Assembly (NCBI GenBank): GCA_032207245.1 | Contig: CM063500.1 | Coordinates: 64,061,930-64,125,929 of the forward strand | Direction of reading: 5' to 3' | Origin: Pardosa pseudoannulata | Lineage: Eukaryota > Arthropoda > Arachnida > Araneae > Lycosidae | DNA: 64,000 bases | Part shown: in pieces, positions 15,901 to 26,800 of the stretch | Numbering within the stretch: the first letter of the stretch is position 1 | How the letters are laid out: each line of letters opens with the position of its first letter | Program-made: the position numbers and the translations under genes | Notes under the pieces: model-generated | Databases searched by the model: none | What the model was told of the DNA's origin: nothing | The model's input: only the letters and a program-made list of their open reading frames with translations

Positions 15901-18900
15901 TTAATTATTGTTATACTAGTAGTTATATTTATTATTAACTACAGTTTGTTTCTCTAAGTGTCAAAATACTTTCATTAAATGAATAATTAATAGGTTTTTA
16001 TGATTAATAGTTATCTAATCATATATTTGTAAAGTATATTACTGAAAAATTGATACTATTAAAGGCATTTATAATAAAGAAATTTTAACTGCTAGAGTCA
16101 TATGTTATTCAGACTTCTATTTAACAAACTGTACATATCTGCATTTTAATATAGAAAGTTTATTGTTTGCTTACATGCAAATGATTATAAATTTCCAAGA
16201 AGAAAAGTTTTTTATTCTTGTAACATTTGTAAAGGATCAGAGTGGACTGAATGTATAAGACCTTAAAAAAAACTTTAGTTAGCAAAGAAATTAATAACAA
16301 ATAGAAGATTATAAGATTAGAGTAATCAGACTCTAATGGAATATTTTCATGGGAGACTTGAACAAGAGTTTAGCCTTTAGACAGGTTCTAAATGCTATCT
16401 CTCAATTTTACAGCACAAAAAAAAGAAGGGGATGTGCTGGGCATAACCATTGTGTGCAGAAGGGAGGGGTAGAATTCTCACATATACCAAACATTATTAC
16501 ATATACTTACATATTATGCAACGTAAATTGTTGTTAGATTTTCTAGTAATTAAAGCAGTGAAATGTAACTGCAATATTCTTTATTAAACATATTTTTAAA
16601 GATTTTTTTTTAATATCATGAATCTTTTCAGCCTATTAATATTCAGCAATCAATTCAATACTCTCCTAATAATATTCAGCCACAGGTATTCAGCGAAATA
16701 TCTTTTCAGTATTCATTCAGACTGAAATATTCAGTTAAAGAGCCAAATAAGATAAATACAGAATAGCGGCTGAATATTCCCTACATCTCTAATTTTCACC
16801 CCTCTAAATCATAATTGATTCAAGACTTTTTCAGTATCTTTCTGCTGCATGCTGTCAATATGTATTACCAAATTGAATACTAGTTAAAAATTCATTGAAA
16901 TGAAGAATTACAGATACTTTTACCTTAAGAGATCAACAGCTTTAACAGCTGTTTGAAGTAACTTTTCTCCAAAATATTTTTACCCTAAATTCTATTTCTT
17001 TTCCTTTTCTTAAAAAACAAATAAATAAAAAATACAGTTTCATTCCAATCAAAAAATTATACAAGATTTAGACAAATAATAAGTAAAGAAATCAATAGAA
17101 TGTGAACTATACATATGTATATATATACATATACATATTATATCATGCAATATATCAATGGTAAATGTAAAACATATTTTCAAAATAAATAATTATAGAC
17201 ACATAGATTAAATGGATACTACTTATTACATAGTTAGCTTTTCATTTACTTCTATTAACAAGCAGGAGGATGAGTCATCTTGCCAAAAAATGTCACATGG
17301 AATTTTTTTAGTTCATAATCTGTTAAGATATACGAAATAACACAATAAAAATATAAGATTTAATATTTGCCTATTTCTGAAGCTTTTTCAACCAGACACA
17401 CTCTAATATCTTTTCCTTTCTCATTTGCTAATTGTTTCAATCTGATGGCAGCTGACATGCCAGCAGGCCCACCTCCAACGATAACAACATCTGCTTCATC
17501 ACTAACTCTCTCCATAGACACATCTACAATTATTAAACACATTTCAATTAAACTAATTTAAAATTTTTAAGAAGAATTAATATAAACTTTATAAGGGGAC
17601 AAGCAAAATTAGACTGGTGTGATGATTATTAAATTACAATAGAATTAAATCAAACAATTTAACAATTTAAATTAAAAAGACACAACATTAGTATATGAAA
17701 GCTAAGGTAGGCACATTTTCCACAACTTGACTGCTTTAAGTATGTTTTGTTTCAGTCATCATGTTAAAGATCTCACTGATTACTGTCAAATATCTAAAAT
17801 TGTGTCTAAACACTGTTTTACTTTTGGAGCAAAATGAAATTTACAATATTTCATAATTTTTAGTTTTAGAGACTTGAATAACTTTTTGAAAGTTTTAGAC
17901 ATTAAAGAATCTAAAATTCTGTATAAAACTCAATACATTTTAGCTCAAAAAGTTGTTTAGAAAATTTCAAAATAACTACAAATATAGAAAAAAAATAATT
18001 AAAAGTTCTGTTATACTAAAAATAAAAACCAATCAAAGTATTAAACATATTTGTATAAATTAATGTATAAAATTACACATAAAAGTATATTTTTCATTTA
18101 ATATTGTTTTGATCTTAATACCATTATAATTTTTTTCCCTGGAGAAAGCTGCAGCATAAAACTAGTTTTTATACCTTTTGGATTCCAAGGATGTTTTGAA
18201 TTATGCATAATTACCAAAATCATTTGAATTTTGATTCATAATTTTTTTTTATGACTTAAAGTATAACTGAATAAAACTAATTTATATAACATACAAATTA
18301 TTTAATCATATTTTTAGTGTGATTTAATATAAAATATCACTAATGATTGCTAAAGATAAGATTTTTGACACAACTTAAGCATGAAAACAGCTCTCAAGAC
18401 TAATAAAGAAAACTAAAAATAATAAAATACAAGAAAGCAGTAAAAAATAGCATTCAGTTTTAAATGTCATTACTACATATAGAATGCAAACATTTCTAGG
18501 ACATTAGTAAAAAATATAGACCACTTTTCATTACTTTAGAATTAAAAATGATTTGTTGAGTATCAGTCATTATTCTCTTGAACCCCTTAACATGCACACT
18601 CGAATTAACTTGAGCACGCTAAACTGGCCAAACTGTGTAGACTTGAAATAATTTGAGCGGCATTGTACTTTATGTTGCTATAATTTTTCACACTCGTATG
18701 CAATTGAGAATTGAAAATAACAATGTGAAAGAAAAAAAAAACATTTTATCAATATTTATCATTTACATGTGATTGTAGGCTATAACACTTACTTATTTAA
18801 GTATAAAATATTTTTTTTTTTCTAAATTCAACATTATAAATTATGTTTTTTACATTACAATTACAATTACATTTGCAATTGTGTTTTTTGGCCGGCCTTT

Positions 18901-21900
18901 TTCAAAAAAAACTGTGCATTAAGGTGCTAACACAAAACTTAGTCATAGATACATAAGGATACTTTTATAATATTTAAGCATTCCTTTTATACCAAATAAA
19001 TAAAAGTACAACTACTGTGTACTTAAATTTATTTAATATAAAAGAAGCATTCTACAAATAATGGTATTAAAAATTAAAATAAAATTTATATTTATACATA
19101 GCATTTAAAATCTAGATATTAGTCTTAGACAAAAGTTCACATTTTTCAAAAGATAAAAATATATAACAACATACATCAATCTAATATCATAAATTTATAG
19201 TTGAGCAATGAATGCTCCTAAATAAATTTTTTTTTTTTCTGAAGCTCTAGGTTGGATATGTCAATCCCTAAAAGAATTGCAATAAATTTTTACAGGTCTC
19301 TAAATTCAAAGAAATTTCTCTGACAAAAATATAACTTCAACAAATAACAGGTACCAGTAAAATAGTCAGTATATTAGTCACTGTACAACCAGTATGGTAA
19401 CTTTTAGTTTATATTTTCATTTCCAAAACAACTGAACTGAAAATGCAGGTATAAAGGCCCCTCCACACTATGGTCCACTGCAAGACATCCACAACGTCTG
19501 GAGGGGGTATGGTTCATCGTGATCGATGGTGGCAGATGATAAAATAGCCTTGGATAATGATGGCTTCGGAGGTGGTTTTTCTCCAAAGATCAAAGACAGC
19601 CAGATGCGCAACTAAAATGCACAGTAACCCTATAGATGAATCCACATGTTTTGCTCATTTAGTAGCCCAGCGTGTGGATGTAACCCGTGAACTATCGTTC
19701 AAGGTCACTATCAGGAAGTGATGAACAATTGGCCATAGTGTGGAGGCTACATAAGAAATGTTACCATTACCTGTCATTACAACTATGCATTATTAAGGGA
19801 TATAGGGAGCTCAGTAAGACAATTATAATCACTGCTAAATTTTCTATAAGGTTGAATCTAAAAAATAATTAAAAATGTGAATACTTTACATGCACCAAAA
19901 ATATTGCCACAAAAGTCAAGGCATGTTAAATATAACTGGTAACTTTATAATCATTACTTAATTTTTCATTTACTGTGCATCCAAAGAATTTGATATATAC
20001 AATTCTTATTTAAAGACAATGACTAATTAATGTACATGTAACACATGCTGTTGCAAATTGTAGACTGCCATTAGTGTTTACAATTGATCGTTACAACTAT
20101 TGCAACTCAGGATGTAGAATGGGGTTTCATAAGTACATGTTTTATATACAGATATTATTTACAAACATAGAACTTCATTTTTTTAATCTGGGTTTGTGAC
20201 AAAAGTGAACATTAAATGAGAATACTTTGTGCCCTGCTACTTTAGATCATACACTGTCTACCAATAAGTATTTGGACACCTATGCAAATGACATCTGCAG
20301 TCCTGAGGTATGTCATGGCCTCCGTTGGTATACATTGTGTAAGAAACAGCATCAGTATTAGTCGCATGCAAGATGCCGCAGTTCAGAGCTTCTCTGATTT
20401 CGAGAAATGTACAATTATCGGGTATCACAAATGTGGCCTAATCCTTAAGGGACATATCTAGCCATCTGAAGTACCCAAAACCGATAATGGCCTATGTGAT
20501 TAAGAAGTGGAAGGTGAGCGGTCATGGTGATTGGAATGTGAACCAAATCGGCAGACCAACGAAACCATGAGATATAGACCGATGAGTGCTGTATAGAGAA
20601 ATTCGAAGAACCGCAGCCAATCGATGGCCCTCATCTATGAGGAGTTTCAACAGGCATCCAGGAGTATTGTTTCAGTGAATACCATCCATAAGGAAGCACA
20701 TCTGCTTGGTTTTTATAGTCGTGCTGCTGCCCATAAGCCTTTGATCACAAAGTCCAACTGTGTTGCTCTGTTAATGTGGTGCTGAGCACATCGAAATTGG
20801 ACCATAGATCAGTGGAAACGGGTTCTTTGGAGTGACTAATCAAGGTTCACCCTTTACCATTTGGATGGCAGGGTCTGGGTCTGGCATCTGCCCGAATGCA
20901 TTGTGCCAACAGTCAAGTTCGGCAGAGGTAGAATAAGGGTCTGGGGGGTGTTTCTCCTGGTATGGATTGGGACCCTTAGTCCCCATTCATGCCTCAATGT
21001 CGATGCCTACTGCACTATTTTAGATGACAATGTACTTCCTACATTGTGGCAGTTTTACGGGTTAGACCACCGTTACTTTCAGGATGACAATGCCAGTTGT
21101 CATGTTTCGAAGTTAAACAAGGCTTGGTATAGTGCCAATGGAGTTCATCGAATGGACTAGCTTGCCCAGAGCCCAGACCTGAACCCTATCGAGAACCTCT
21201 GGGATGAGTTGGATCGCCAAATTAAGGGGTGCACTACCCATCCAAAATCGGTGAAGGAACTTGTATGTCTACTCAAAGCTGAGTAGAAGACAATACCACT
21301 AGCTGTAATACAAAGACTTGTGGAAAGTATGCCCCAGAGGGTTCACGCTGTAATTGTCTCTCATGGAAGCTCTACCAACTATTGATTTTGAATAAAGTTA
21401 GTTTTTCTTTTCTATCACAGGTGTCCAAATACTTATTGGTAGAGAGTGTATATTAGTTTTTACTTTAATATATTTTGATCTGTAACAAAGTGAAATAAAG
21501 AATAAAAATACTAATGAAAAATTTAATCCTTTTTAGAATATTTAATACACTACCTTGCCACCTGGGGTCATTTTCTCGGGGAACAACAGTGTAATGGGTT
21601 GTGATTTTCGGAAAGTGCTTTGTGCTATACTTTTCATGATGTACAAGTAATTGATAGCTTTGATCTAGAAGCAGAAATAATTATTTGAATTTAAAATTGG
21701 ACATTTTTCATATAGCACTCATAAATTCATAACAGCTAGCAATTTAGAATGACCAAAACAGGCTGAAATAAAAATAAAAGCATAAGAGAAAGGTAATAAT
21801 ATAAATAAATTGTAGATGAATAGATGATACTTGTGATAATTACAGTTCAAAAACATAAAATAAACACAGTATTAAGAAATTAAAAGGTAAAATAAAAAAA

Positions 21901-23440
21901 AAGATCACTTTAATAGCAAATCTGTGAATAATTTCAATATAAAGAACAAGGAAACAAATATATTAGAAGTTTAACAAGTATTTTATAGATTATAATATTT
22001 AATAGACTCTTTAAATTTATCTCAAATATCTTCTGAAATCAAAGTAATAGCAGTAAATACTACAAAAAAGTTACTGCAGTTTCAATTTTAATAATAAATA
22101 TATGGACATTATTTATGATTAAAAGACAGAATATCATACAATTTTACAAGTAATAAATCTGTAATAGCAATGAAACTTAAAATCTAGATAAGCAGATACT
22201 GAAATCAAATTACAATAATAATAAATACCACAAATATAAGCTACTGCAGTTTAATTTTTCATTAATATTAAATAGGGTGAATGGACCAGTAAATGACAGT
22301 TTTACAATTTTCGTCAAAGAAATAAATTAATTAAAAATAAAGTGTAATCCTGCAGCAGTACAAATTTAGATAAATTTAATAATCTAATTGTAACTTTTAA
22401 AACATCCACAATAAGCAAAAAAAAAAAAAAAAGAAACAATAAATGTGTACTAACATTTGCTTACTTTCATCAATACAATACAGCTAAAGATAAGACAAAC
22501 TAATAAATATGTATAAAGAAGTTTCACATACAGGAATTAAGTTCCAGTACATGGTTCCCTATAATAAATGGGCAGTTACAGGGCTCTTTGGGCAGACAGC
22601 CTTATAGTTCCATCACAGACCGTGAAATCCTCTGGATAACTAGTTATAGAAATCAACTGGTGAATTACAAATCTAATGTTGTCCTTTCAAAAGATTGGGT
22701 TTTAGCTTGCAGTATTACATCTTTTATCAAATAAAACTCATTAAAATTTTCATAAATATTTAGGTGTTTATAAGCTGAACATACAGGATTAGATCTTAAA
22801 TGAATGGCATGCACCAGAGTTGTGGGTTTATCTTAATTAAAATTTCCTTGGAGTAATATAAAAACGAAATGGATTTATAAATTTATGCTATGAATACAAT
22901 ACTGATAATAGATTTATTAAAAGGATATGTTACCATCAACAGGTATCTTTAATAAAAACTCGAAATATTTTAATAAGTTTTAAATTGAGTTGGATTTCTT
23001 TAATACGTTAAATTAAAATTCTTAAAAAAAAGTATATAATTTAATGGATTTAAGGTGTCTTTCCCGAATAGGATTTAAAGATACGTTAATGTTTAAAGAT
23101 TGTGTCTCTATTAAATAATTATGCGAAGCAACAAAAAGTTTAAATGGGTTATAATAATAATAAACAAATTTACACAAAACCTTTTCAAATTAATATATTT
23201 TTGTTTGTTATTCCCAAAGAGATGTTGCAACATAAATTATTACATAATGAGTTCACTTTTATCCTCTTATACTAAATGTTGATAACTTCAAACAAATGTA
23301 CCAGAAATCAATACAGTAAATAAAATTTAATATTCATTTAATTCACATAAAAGCGGACCTATTTTAAAACATTAACAAATAATTTAAATAACATCCATAC
23401 CTAAGAACTTTGGCCGTAAACTTTTAACGTAAGAAGCCAT
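8..23440 (-). CDS. ETFDH: ETFDH, electron-transfer-flavoprotein:ubiquinone oxidoreductase (spliced, 12 exons seen, 3' end off window)
   Basis: This enzyme of the mitochondrial inner membrane passes electrons from ETF (fatty-acid and amino-acid dehydrogenases) to ubiquinone, using FAD and a 4Fe-4S cluster. Twelve exons join in frame to about 554 codons; the human protein has 617. Visible landmarks are a basic N-terminus starting [13 protein letters not shown] that suits mitochondrial import, the FAD dinucleotide motif [10 protein letters not shown] (G67, G69, G72), and family blocks [79 protein letters not shown] and [17 protein letters not shown] carries the first iron-sulphur ligand (C552). 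The last exon, with the other three cluster cysteines, is outside the window. Two introns need GC donors. The gene is divergent from FANCI. Exon calls rest on alignment to the known family and on splice sites read by eye. Confidence 0.95.
1194..1376 (-). mobile_element. tRNA-derived SINE with 15-bp target-site duplication
   Basis: Read on the minus strand, the head has a pol III A box (TGGCCGATTGG) and a B box (GGTTCGAATCC) of tRNA type. A unique body follows, and the tail is a (CAAAC)n-like repeat. The flanks at 1179-1193 and 1377-1391 are identical (CTTTTCTGAAGATAG), which shows insertion by target-primed reverse transcription. It sits in ETFDH intron 11. Confidence 0.88.
2008..2063. repeat. 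(TA)n(TG)n microsatellite
   Basis: About 28 bases of TA followed directly by about 26 bases of TG. Short ORFs over it encode IYIY/THTH runs and are not genes. Confidence 0.95.
3326..3508 (-). CDS. ETFDH: ETFDH coding exon 11
   Basis: Encodes [40 protein letters not shown] and [11 protein letters not shown]. The acceptor is AACTAG. The frame requires the exon to end AATG followed by GCAAGT, a consensus GC donor. A GT donor four bases later would throw exon 12 out of frame. Confidence 0.93.
4477..4645 (-). CDS. ETFDH: ETFDH coding exon 10
   Basis: Encodes [40 protein letters not shown] and the following helix, part of the FAD/ubiquinone region. Acceptor CTGTAG; donor ATTG/GTAATT. Confidence 0.95.
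5194..5812. mobile_element. pogo/Tigger-like MITE
   Basis: TA-flanked, with terminal inverted repeats read as CAGTCAGTACCGGCTATATG at the left and the diverged reverse complement at the right (both reach ATATGGTCA). There is no transposase frame inside. It lies in ETFDH intron 9. Assignment to pogo rests on TIR style and the TA target only. Confidence 0.6.
5813..6013. repeat. (TATG)n/(TA)n microsatellite
   Basis: About 200 bases of TATG and TA units. The overlapping 67-103-codon frames in several phases are all YIYI/MYVC simple repeat. Confidence 0.97.
6024..6764. mobile_element. non-autonomous hAT-like element, copy 1
   Basis: Begins CAGGGTATCTGCC and ends with the diverged inverse (GCGCGGAAACCATG). 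The ends carry repeated CATGACTTTCC motifs in mirror arrangement. A second copy in opposite orientation is at 32545-33179 and aligns along its length. There is no coding capacity. Confidence 0.65.
6765..6826. repeat. (TATG)n/(TA)n(CA)n microsatellite
   Basis: Simple repeat directly next to the end of the hAT-like element. Confidence 0.95.
7165..7383 (-). CDS. ETFDH: ETFDH coding exon 9
   Basis: Encodes [39 protein letters not shown] and [11 protein letters not shown], 73 codons in phase 0. Acceptor TTCCCAG; donor CAA/GTAAAA. Confidence 0.95.
7752..8885. repeat. Two-level tandem duplication in ETFDH intron 8
   Basis: A block of about 550 bp beginning AGATTAGATAGATTTTGAAA occurs at about 7752 and again at about 8302. 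Each block contains two related sub-units of about 240 bp, marked by repeated ACTTCAAATCTTTTAAAATT and AATACAGTATTxTTTTTC motifs. This implies an older short duplication followed by a later larger one. No coding capacity is seen. Confidence 0.85.
9124..9336 (-). CDS. ETFDH: ETFDH coding exon 8
   Basis: Encodes [20 protein letters not shown] through HTVGWPL, 71 codons in phase 0. This is one of the most conserved parts of the enzyme. Acceptor TTTTAG; donor TTG/GTATGA. Confidence 0.95.
9893..11510 (+). repeat. Tandem pair of about 375-bp units in ETFDH intron 7, second copy split by a transposon
   Basis: The sequence from AGCTGACAGGAATATCATGC (about 9897) recurs from about 10271. The second copy is cut at 10549 and resumes at 11390. 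Both copies carry a 60-70-codon frame (start of one at 9987, of the other at 10377) with [16 protein letters not shown] and [10 protein letters not shown], differing by several substitutions. I do not recognise a protein family, and it is probably part of an old repeat. Confidence 0.75.
10550..11389. mobile_element. non-autonomous hAT-like element with 8-bp target duplication
   Basis: Termini are CAGGGTTGGTCAATTTGCC and the inverse of CAGGGTTGGCAAGTTTTTGCC. Flanks are ATACCTTC and ATACCTTT, an 8-bp target duplication with one change. The ends are rich in TTTTTGCC/GGCAAAAA. Length is 840 bp with no transposase. It interrupts the 375-bp tandem unit, so it is younger than that duplication. Confidence 0.82.
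12565..12617. repeat. (TA)n microsatellite
   Basis: Uninterrupted TA run of about 50 bases in ETFDH intron 7. A second (TA)n run lies at 12866-12910 in the same intron. Confidence 0.95.
13235..13312 (-). CDS. ETFDH: ETFDH coding exon 7
   Basis: Encodes [20 protein letters not shown] and KDGSPK in phase 0, matching human [20 protein letters not shown]. Acceptor TATTTAG; donor AAA/GTAAAT. Confidence 0.93.
13413..13531 (-). CDS. ETFDH: ETFDH coding exon 6
   Basis: Encodes [20 protein letters not shown] and [19 protein letters not shown], a strongly conserved ETF-QO segment. Acceptor TTTGCAG; donor GAA/GTAATA. Confidence 0.93.
14652..14733 (-). CDS. ETFDH: ETFDH coding exon 5
   Basis: Encodes [19 protein letters not shown] and RIPIPIFKG, equivalent to the human LTEKYRIPVPILPG stretch. 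Acceptor ATTTTAG; donor AAAG/GTTTGC. Confidence 0.9.
14819..14895 (-). CDS. ETFDH: ETFDH coding exon 4
   Basis: Encodes [21 protein letters not shown] and KEKD, matching the human [21 protein letters not shown] block. Acceptor TGTAG; donor GAT/GTGAGT. The alternative acceptor three bases downstream would remove one glycine. Confidence 0.9.
14896..17370. other. ETFDH intron 3 (GC-AG)
   Basis: About 2.5 kb of AT-rich sequence with no repeat or gene that I can recognise. Short frames at 15154 and 16349 lack any family signature. The donor is GC. Confidence 0.75.
17371..17523 (-). CDS. ETFDH: ETFDH coding exon 3 (FAD-binding motif)
   Basis: The exon encodes [20 protein letters not shown] and then the [20 protein letters not shown] region, the N-terminal Rossmann fold that binds FAD. 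The acceptor is TTGTAG. The frame requires the exon to end ATAG followed by GCAAAT, so this is a GC-AG intron; no GT nearby keeps the frame into exon 4. Confidence 0.93.
18591..18918. mobile_element. possible TTAA-flanked (piggyBac-like) MITE
   Basis: The segment is bounded by TTAA at both ends (18587-18590 and 18919-18922), with short inverted ends CATGCACA...TGTGCA. There is no ORF. The inverted repeat is short, so this is tentative. Confidence 0.4.
19455..19751. mobile_element. PIF/Harbinger-like MITE, copy 1
   Basis: The 297-bp element has inverted ends sharing CCTCCACACTATGG and is flanked on both sides by TAA. A second copy, inverted, lies at 29670-29961 with TTA on both sides. The three-base TWA target is characteristic of PIF/Harbinger. 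There is no transposase. It lies in ETFDH intron 2. Confidence 0.75.
20252..21448 (+). mobile_element. Tc1-like DNA transposon, copy 1 (dead)
   Basis: TA-flanked 1.2-kb element with 29-bp inverted ends beginning CACTGTCTACCAATAAG. It is the same family as the element at 54943-56161 but more decayed. It sits in ETFDH intron 2, opposite to the gene. Confidence 0.92.
20373..21385 (+). pseudogene. Tc1-like transposase pseudogene
   Basis: Aligned to the better copy at 55006-56037, this region keeps the start, DNA-binding helix region and DDE blocks ([20 protein letters not shown]) but carries several in-frame stops (including TGA near 20585 and TAG near 21158) and frame breaks. The longest open piece is 20861-21160. 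It is not functional. Confidence 0.88.
21554..21664 (-). CDS. ETFDH: ETFDH coding exon 2
   Basis: Acceptor TTCTAG and donor CAAG/GTAGTG. The exon encodes the end of the presequence and the conserved block [21 protein letters not shown], which aligns with the human ITTHYTIYPRDKDKRWEG region. Length is 111 bases, with a split codon at both ends. Confidence 0.9.
23401..23440 (-). CDS. ETFDH: ETFDH coding exon 1 (start codon, mitochondrial targeting peptide)
   Basis: The exon encodes [13 protein letters not shown] plus one base of the next codon and ends at a donor read as TTAG/GTATGG. The peptide has Lys/Arg and no acidic residue, as expected for a mitochondrial presequence. It joins exon 2 in frame through a shared Asp codon. 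A 5' untranslated exon further upstream cannot be excluded. Confidence 0.8.
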
Positions 23441-23862
23441 GACTATTTGTTATTTGTTGATAATACTATGATTCAGACTGATTCCACCAAGAAGGTTTTG
23501 TTTATAGACAGAGTTTTCAAAAAGTTAGAAATTAAAAAGTATTTAATGCCAATTAAATAGTTTATTAGTTCTAAATTAAAAACAATATTTAATAAATCTG
23601 GACTCTTTTATCTCCTTTATTTATTTATTTATTTTTTTTACATTATAGTTGTACCAACTGTACTCAACCTCTGTAACTTTCACTCCTCGAAAACTTCGCG
23701 CTCAGTTTAATCGTTGAGTATATTTTCATCATGAGTTTGATAAACATAGTAAAAGCTGCTACCGACTGATGCTATATATTTTATATTTTTAGTTTAAAGA
23801 CAGAGTTCATTAGTTTTGATTTGTTTTATATTAAAATTACTTAAAACAATAAGTAATAAAGT
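23441..23862. promoter_or_regulatory. Divergent ETFDH/FANCI intergenic region, likely bidirectional promoter
   Basis: Only 422 bp separate the ATG of ETFDH (minus) from the ATG of FANCI (plus). A small CpG-containing patch lies near 23686-23720, in an otherwise AT-rich gap. No clear TATA or initiator was assigned. A shared promoter is inferred from the geometry. Confidence 0.6.
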
Positions 23863-26800
23863 ATGTCTTGCAATCCAGAGCTGTTAAGCATTTTGGACTC
23901 TGTACCTATTCAAGATCTTCTTTCGACTATTAAAAAGAAAGCAAAACTAGGAAATAAGGATGTTGTTCCATATATACGAGCTATTTTTCAAGGTTCGTCA
24001 GATGAAAGTGATATGTCAGAAAAACGGCGATATGAAACATTTACTTGTGCTTTGACAGTATTAAAATTAAAAAACCTTTCGCCTAATACCGCATCCGAAC
24101 TTCTTTCATTACTGTTGCTGAAAATAGATTTATTTCAGACATCGAATTTAGTGAAACTTGCTGAAATATTTGTTGATCTTGCAAAGAATCCTGAGAAGTT
24201 TGAGAGTAAATGGTTGGAAATATTTTCTAAAATTCTTTCTTGCTTAGCTAACAGAGATACTATTGTATACCAAGGTAAAGATTTATCTGGTAGTGAGCTA
24301 CGTAAAAACATTTTAGAAGCTTTATTTTCTGACGAATCGGACATTACTTGTTTGGTTCAAATTGCCTCTGTACTCAAAGACATAGAGTTAAGTGAAAATG
24401 AAGTGAGCTTAATTGTGGAAAAATTGCTTGACATATTACCAGCTATAGATATGATTGAATTACCTCCATTTGTGTACCAATTATTATTGATTTCAACTAA
24501 AGGCAAATGTAGACATGTTCTTCAAAGCATTATGTCGCATTTTATTGAAAAAGACAAAGTAATGCAAAATTTGCTGTATGAAAATGCTGATTCTGAAAAT
24601 TTAATTGACAATCAAAACCATGTTCAATATCGCCAGACAGAAGGAACTATAATTTTAATGATTTCTGTTGTTTGTAGACATGATCAAAATGTTGGGAAAG
24701 AATTTCTTTTCCTTTTAAAAAAGATAGTACACAGATCTGGGTTAATTTTGTCACCATTCATTTTTTCAACTGCATTATCTTTATCAAAAATTCACCGAAT
24801 CAGTGATGATATATTTGACACTTTAAAGAAATCTCTGACTACTGTATTTCAATTAAAAGAAAAAAGACAAAATTCTTGCTGGTTTAGAAGTTTAATACAG
24901 TGGGATGATGATGCTTTGAAATGCATAAAGGAAGCTGTTAAATGCAGCAAGTTTGGCTGGGATCACGTATGTCAAGGTTTAATTAAGTTTGGATTTGTTA
25001 CTTTGGATGCATTTGGACCGAAAGTTACTGCTGGAAATGCTGTTAAACCTGTCTGTTCTGATGCATGTGATCTGGGAAGCCATGTTATCAGAGACACATT
25101 CAAATCACATCGTTTAGTGCGGCAAGATGTATTTGAGCAAATTCTGAATCGTATAGTTAGTAAATCTCAAAAACCAGTATCCCATTACATTGATATTTTA
25201 TCCCAAATAGTTCAGAGTGATCCTTTATTTTTACTCGATGTGTTACCCAAGTTGGTTGAAGTGTTGGACTTCTTACATTTATTGCCCCATTCAAATGCTG
25301 CAAATATACTCAACTCTCTTGCTCCATTATTAAAAATAAGTGCTCCTCTGAAAGACACATTGATGTTAGTTCTAAGAAAAGCTTTGTTCCATAGAGATGT
25401 TGAGGCTCGAAAGGTTGCTGTTTGTGGTTATTTAACTTTATTAAAGAAAATAAATTTCATTGGCAAATTGTCACTTAGTCAAAGTCAAACATCTATAGGC
25501 AGTCATGTGTCATCATCTTCAGTAATATCTACTCAGGTAAAGGCAGATGTATATGTCAGTGCCGGCAATCCTACCTCCAAAACAATGTGTTTAGAAATTA
25601 TGGGTTTATTAAAAAGAGCTTTAATGCAGCAGAGTGAAGTTAGACAGCTGTTATATGAAGGTCTTTATGATGTTGTTCTGCATAATCAGTCTCTGAAAGA
25701 TATTGTGTTAGAACTGTTATTAGGCCAATTTGAAAAATATTACGATTCTGATGAAGCAAATATACCTTTACATTTTACTTTGTGTTTTCAGGATCAAAAT
25801 AATACTTTACATTTAAAAGAACCTATTGCTCATATGATCACCTCAATATATTTGATTTTATTTACAGGGCCTAATGACGTAATGGATGAAGATTATGATC
25901 AAAGTTCTCAAAAAATGCTAGGAATGTTCCTACAAAATCTTACAAAACGCATGTTGGCTGCTGAGGCTACAGATTTTCAGATTGCCAAAGATATTGATTT
26001 AGAGGAAACTGCTAATGAATTTGTTATGAAAACTCAGTTACTGTTAAGCATTTATGAATCTTTGATTGAATATTCTTTTATGTTAAATCCAGAATTTGAG
26101 AAAGAAAATTGTGAAGAACTTATAAAGCTTTATTTGAAGTATAAAAGAATTTTTGATTTTACATCAAAGAAGAAGCAAGCAAAAACTTCTAAATCTAAAG
26201 CTTTTACTCATCAGTTGTTCTCTCAAGCTACTCTTAACTTTATTTCAAATGCAATGGAAGCTTTATTTATGAATGATACTTTCAAACATCAGGAAGGTTT
26301 AAAAGTGTTACGAGATGATTCAGATTTTGTTATTCATATCGTCACTGCTTGTAACCAAAAATTTTCGAAAATGTGTGATTCTGGTAAAATGTATGATGGA
26401 TTTTCTCCTTCTATGAAGAATTCTTTTAATCATGTTATAGTAATAGGTAAAGTTTTGTTTAAAACATACTGTGATGGATTGAATGATTTCGAATATCTTG
26501 ATTGGAGTAAAATATCATATTTGTTTGCTGAGAGTTTAAGCATTATATTTAGTTTTGTTTCCCAATTTCACCGGAAAAACATAGCCAAATTTATCACCGA
26601 AATTAGTAGTGATAATTGTTTATCTTCAACTGATTCATTAATGAGTGTGGTGAAAAGCATACAAAAATCGATAATGAAGTTGCTTGAAGATACAGAAAAT
26701 GATAGCAGTTTAAAAGAATGTATACCACTTTTGGCAGTTCTAAAAGTGTTATATTCTCTATTTAAAGATGAATTTAAGGAAGATGTTTACAAATGGTTAA

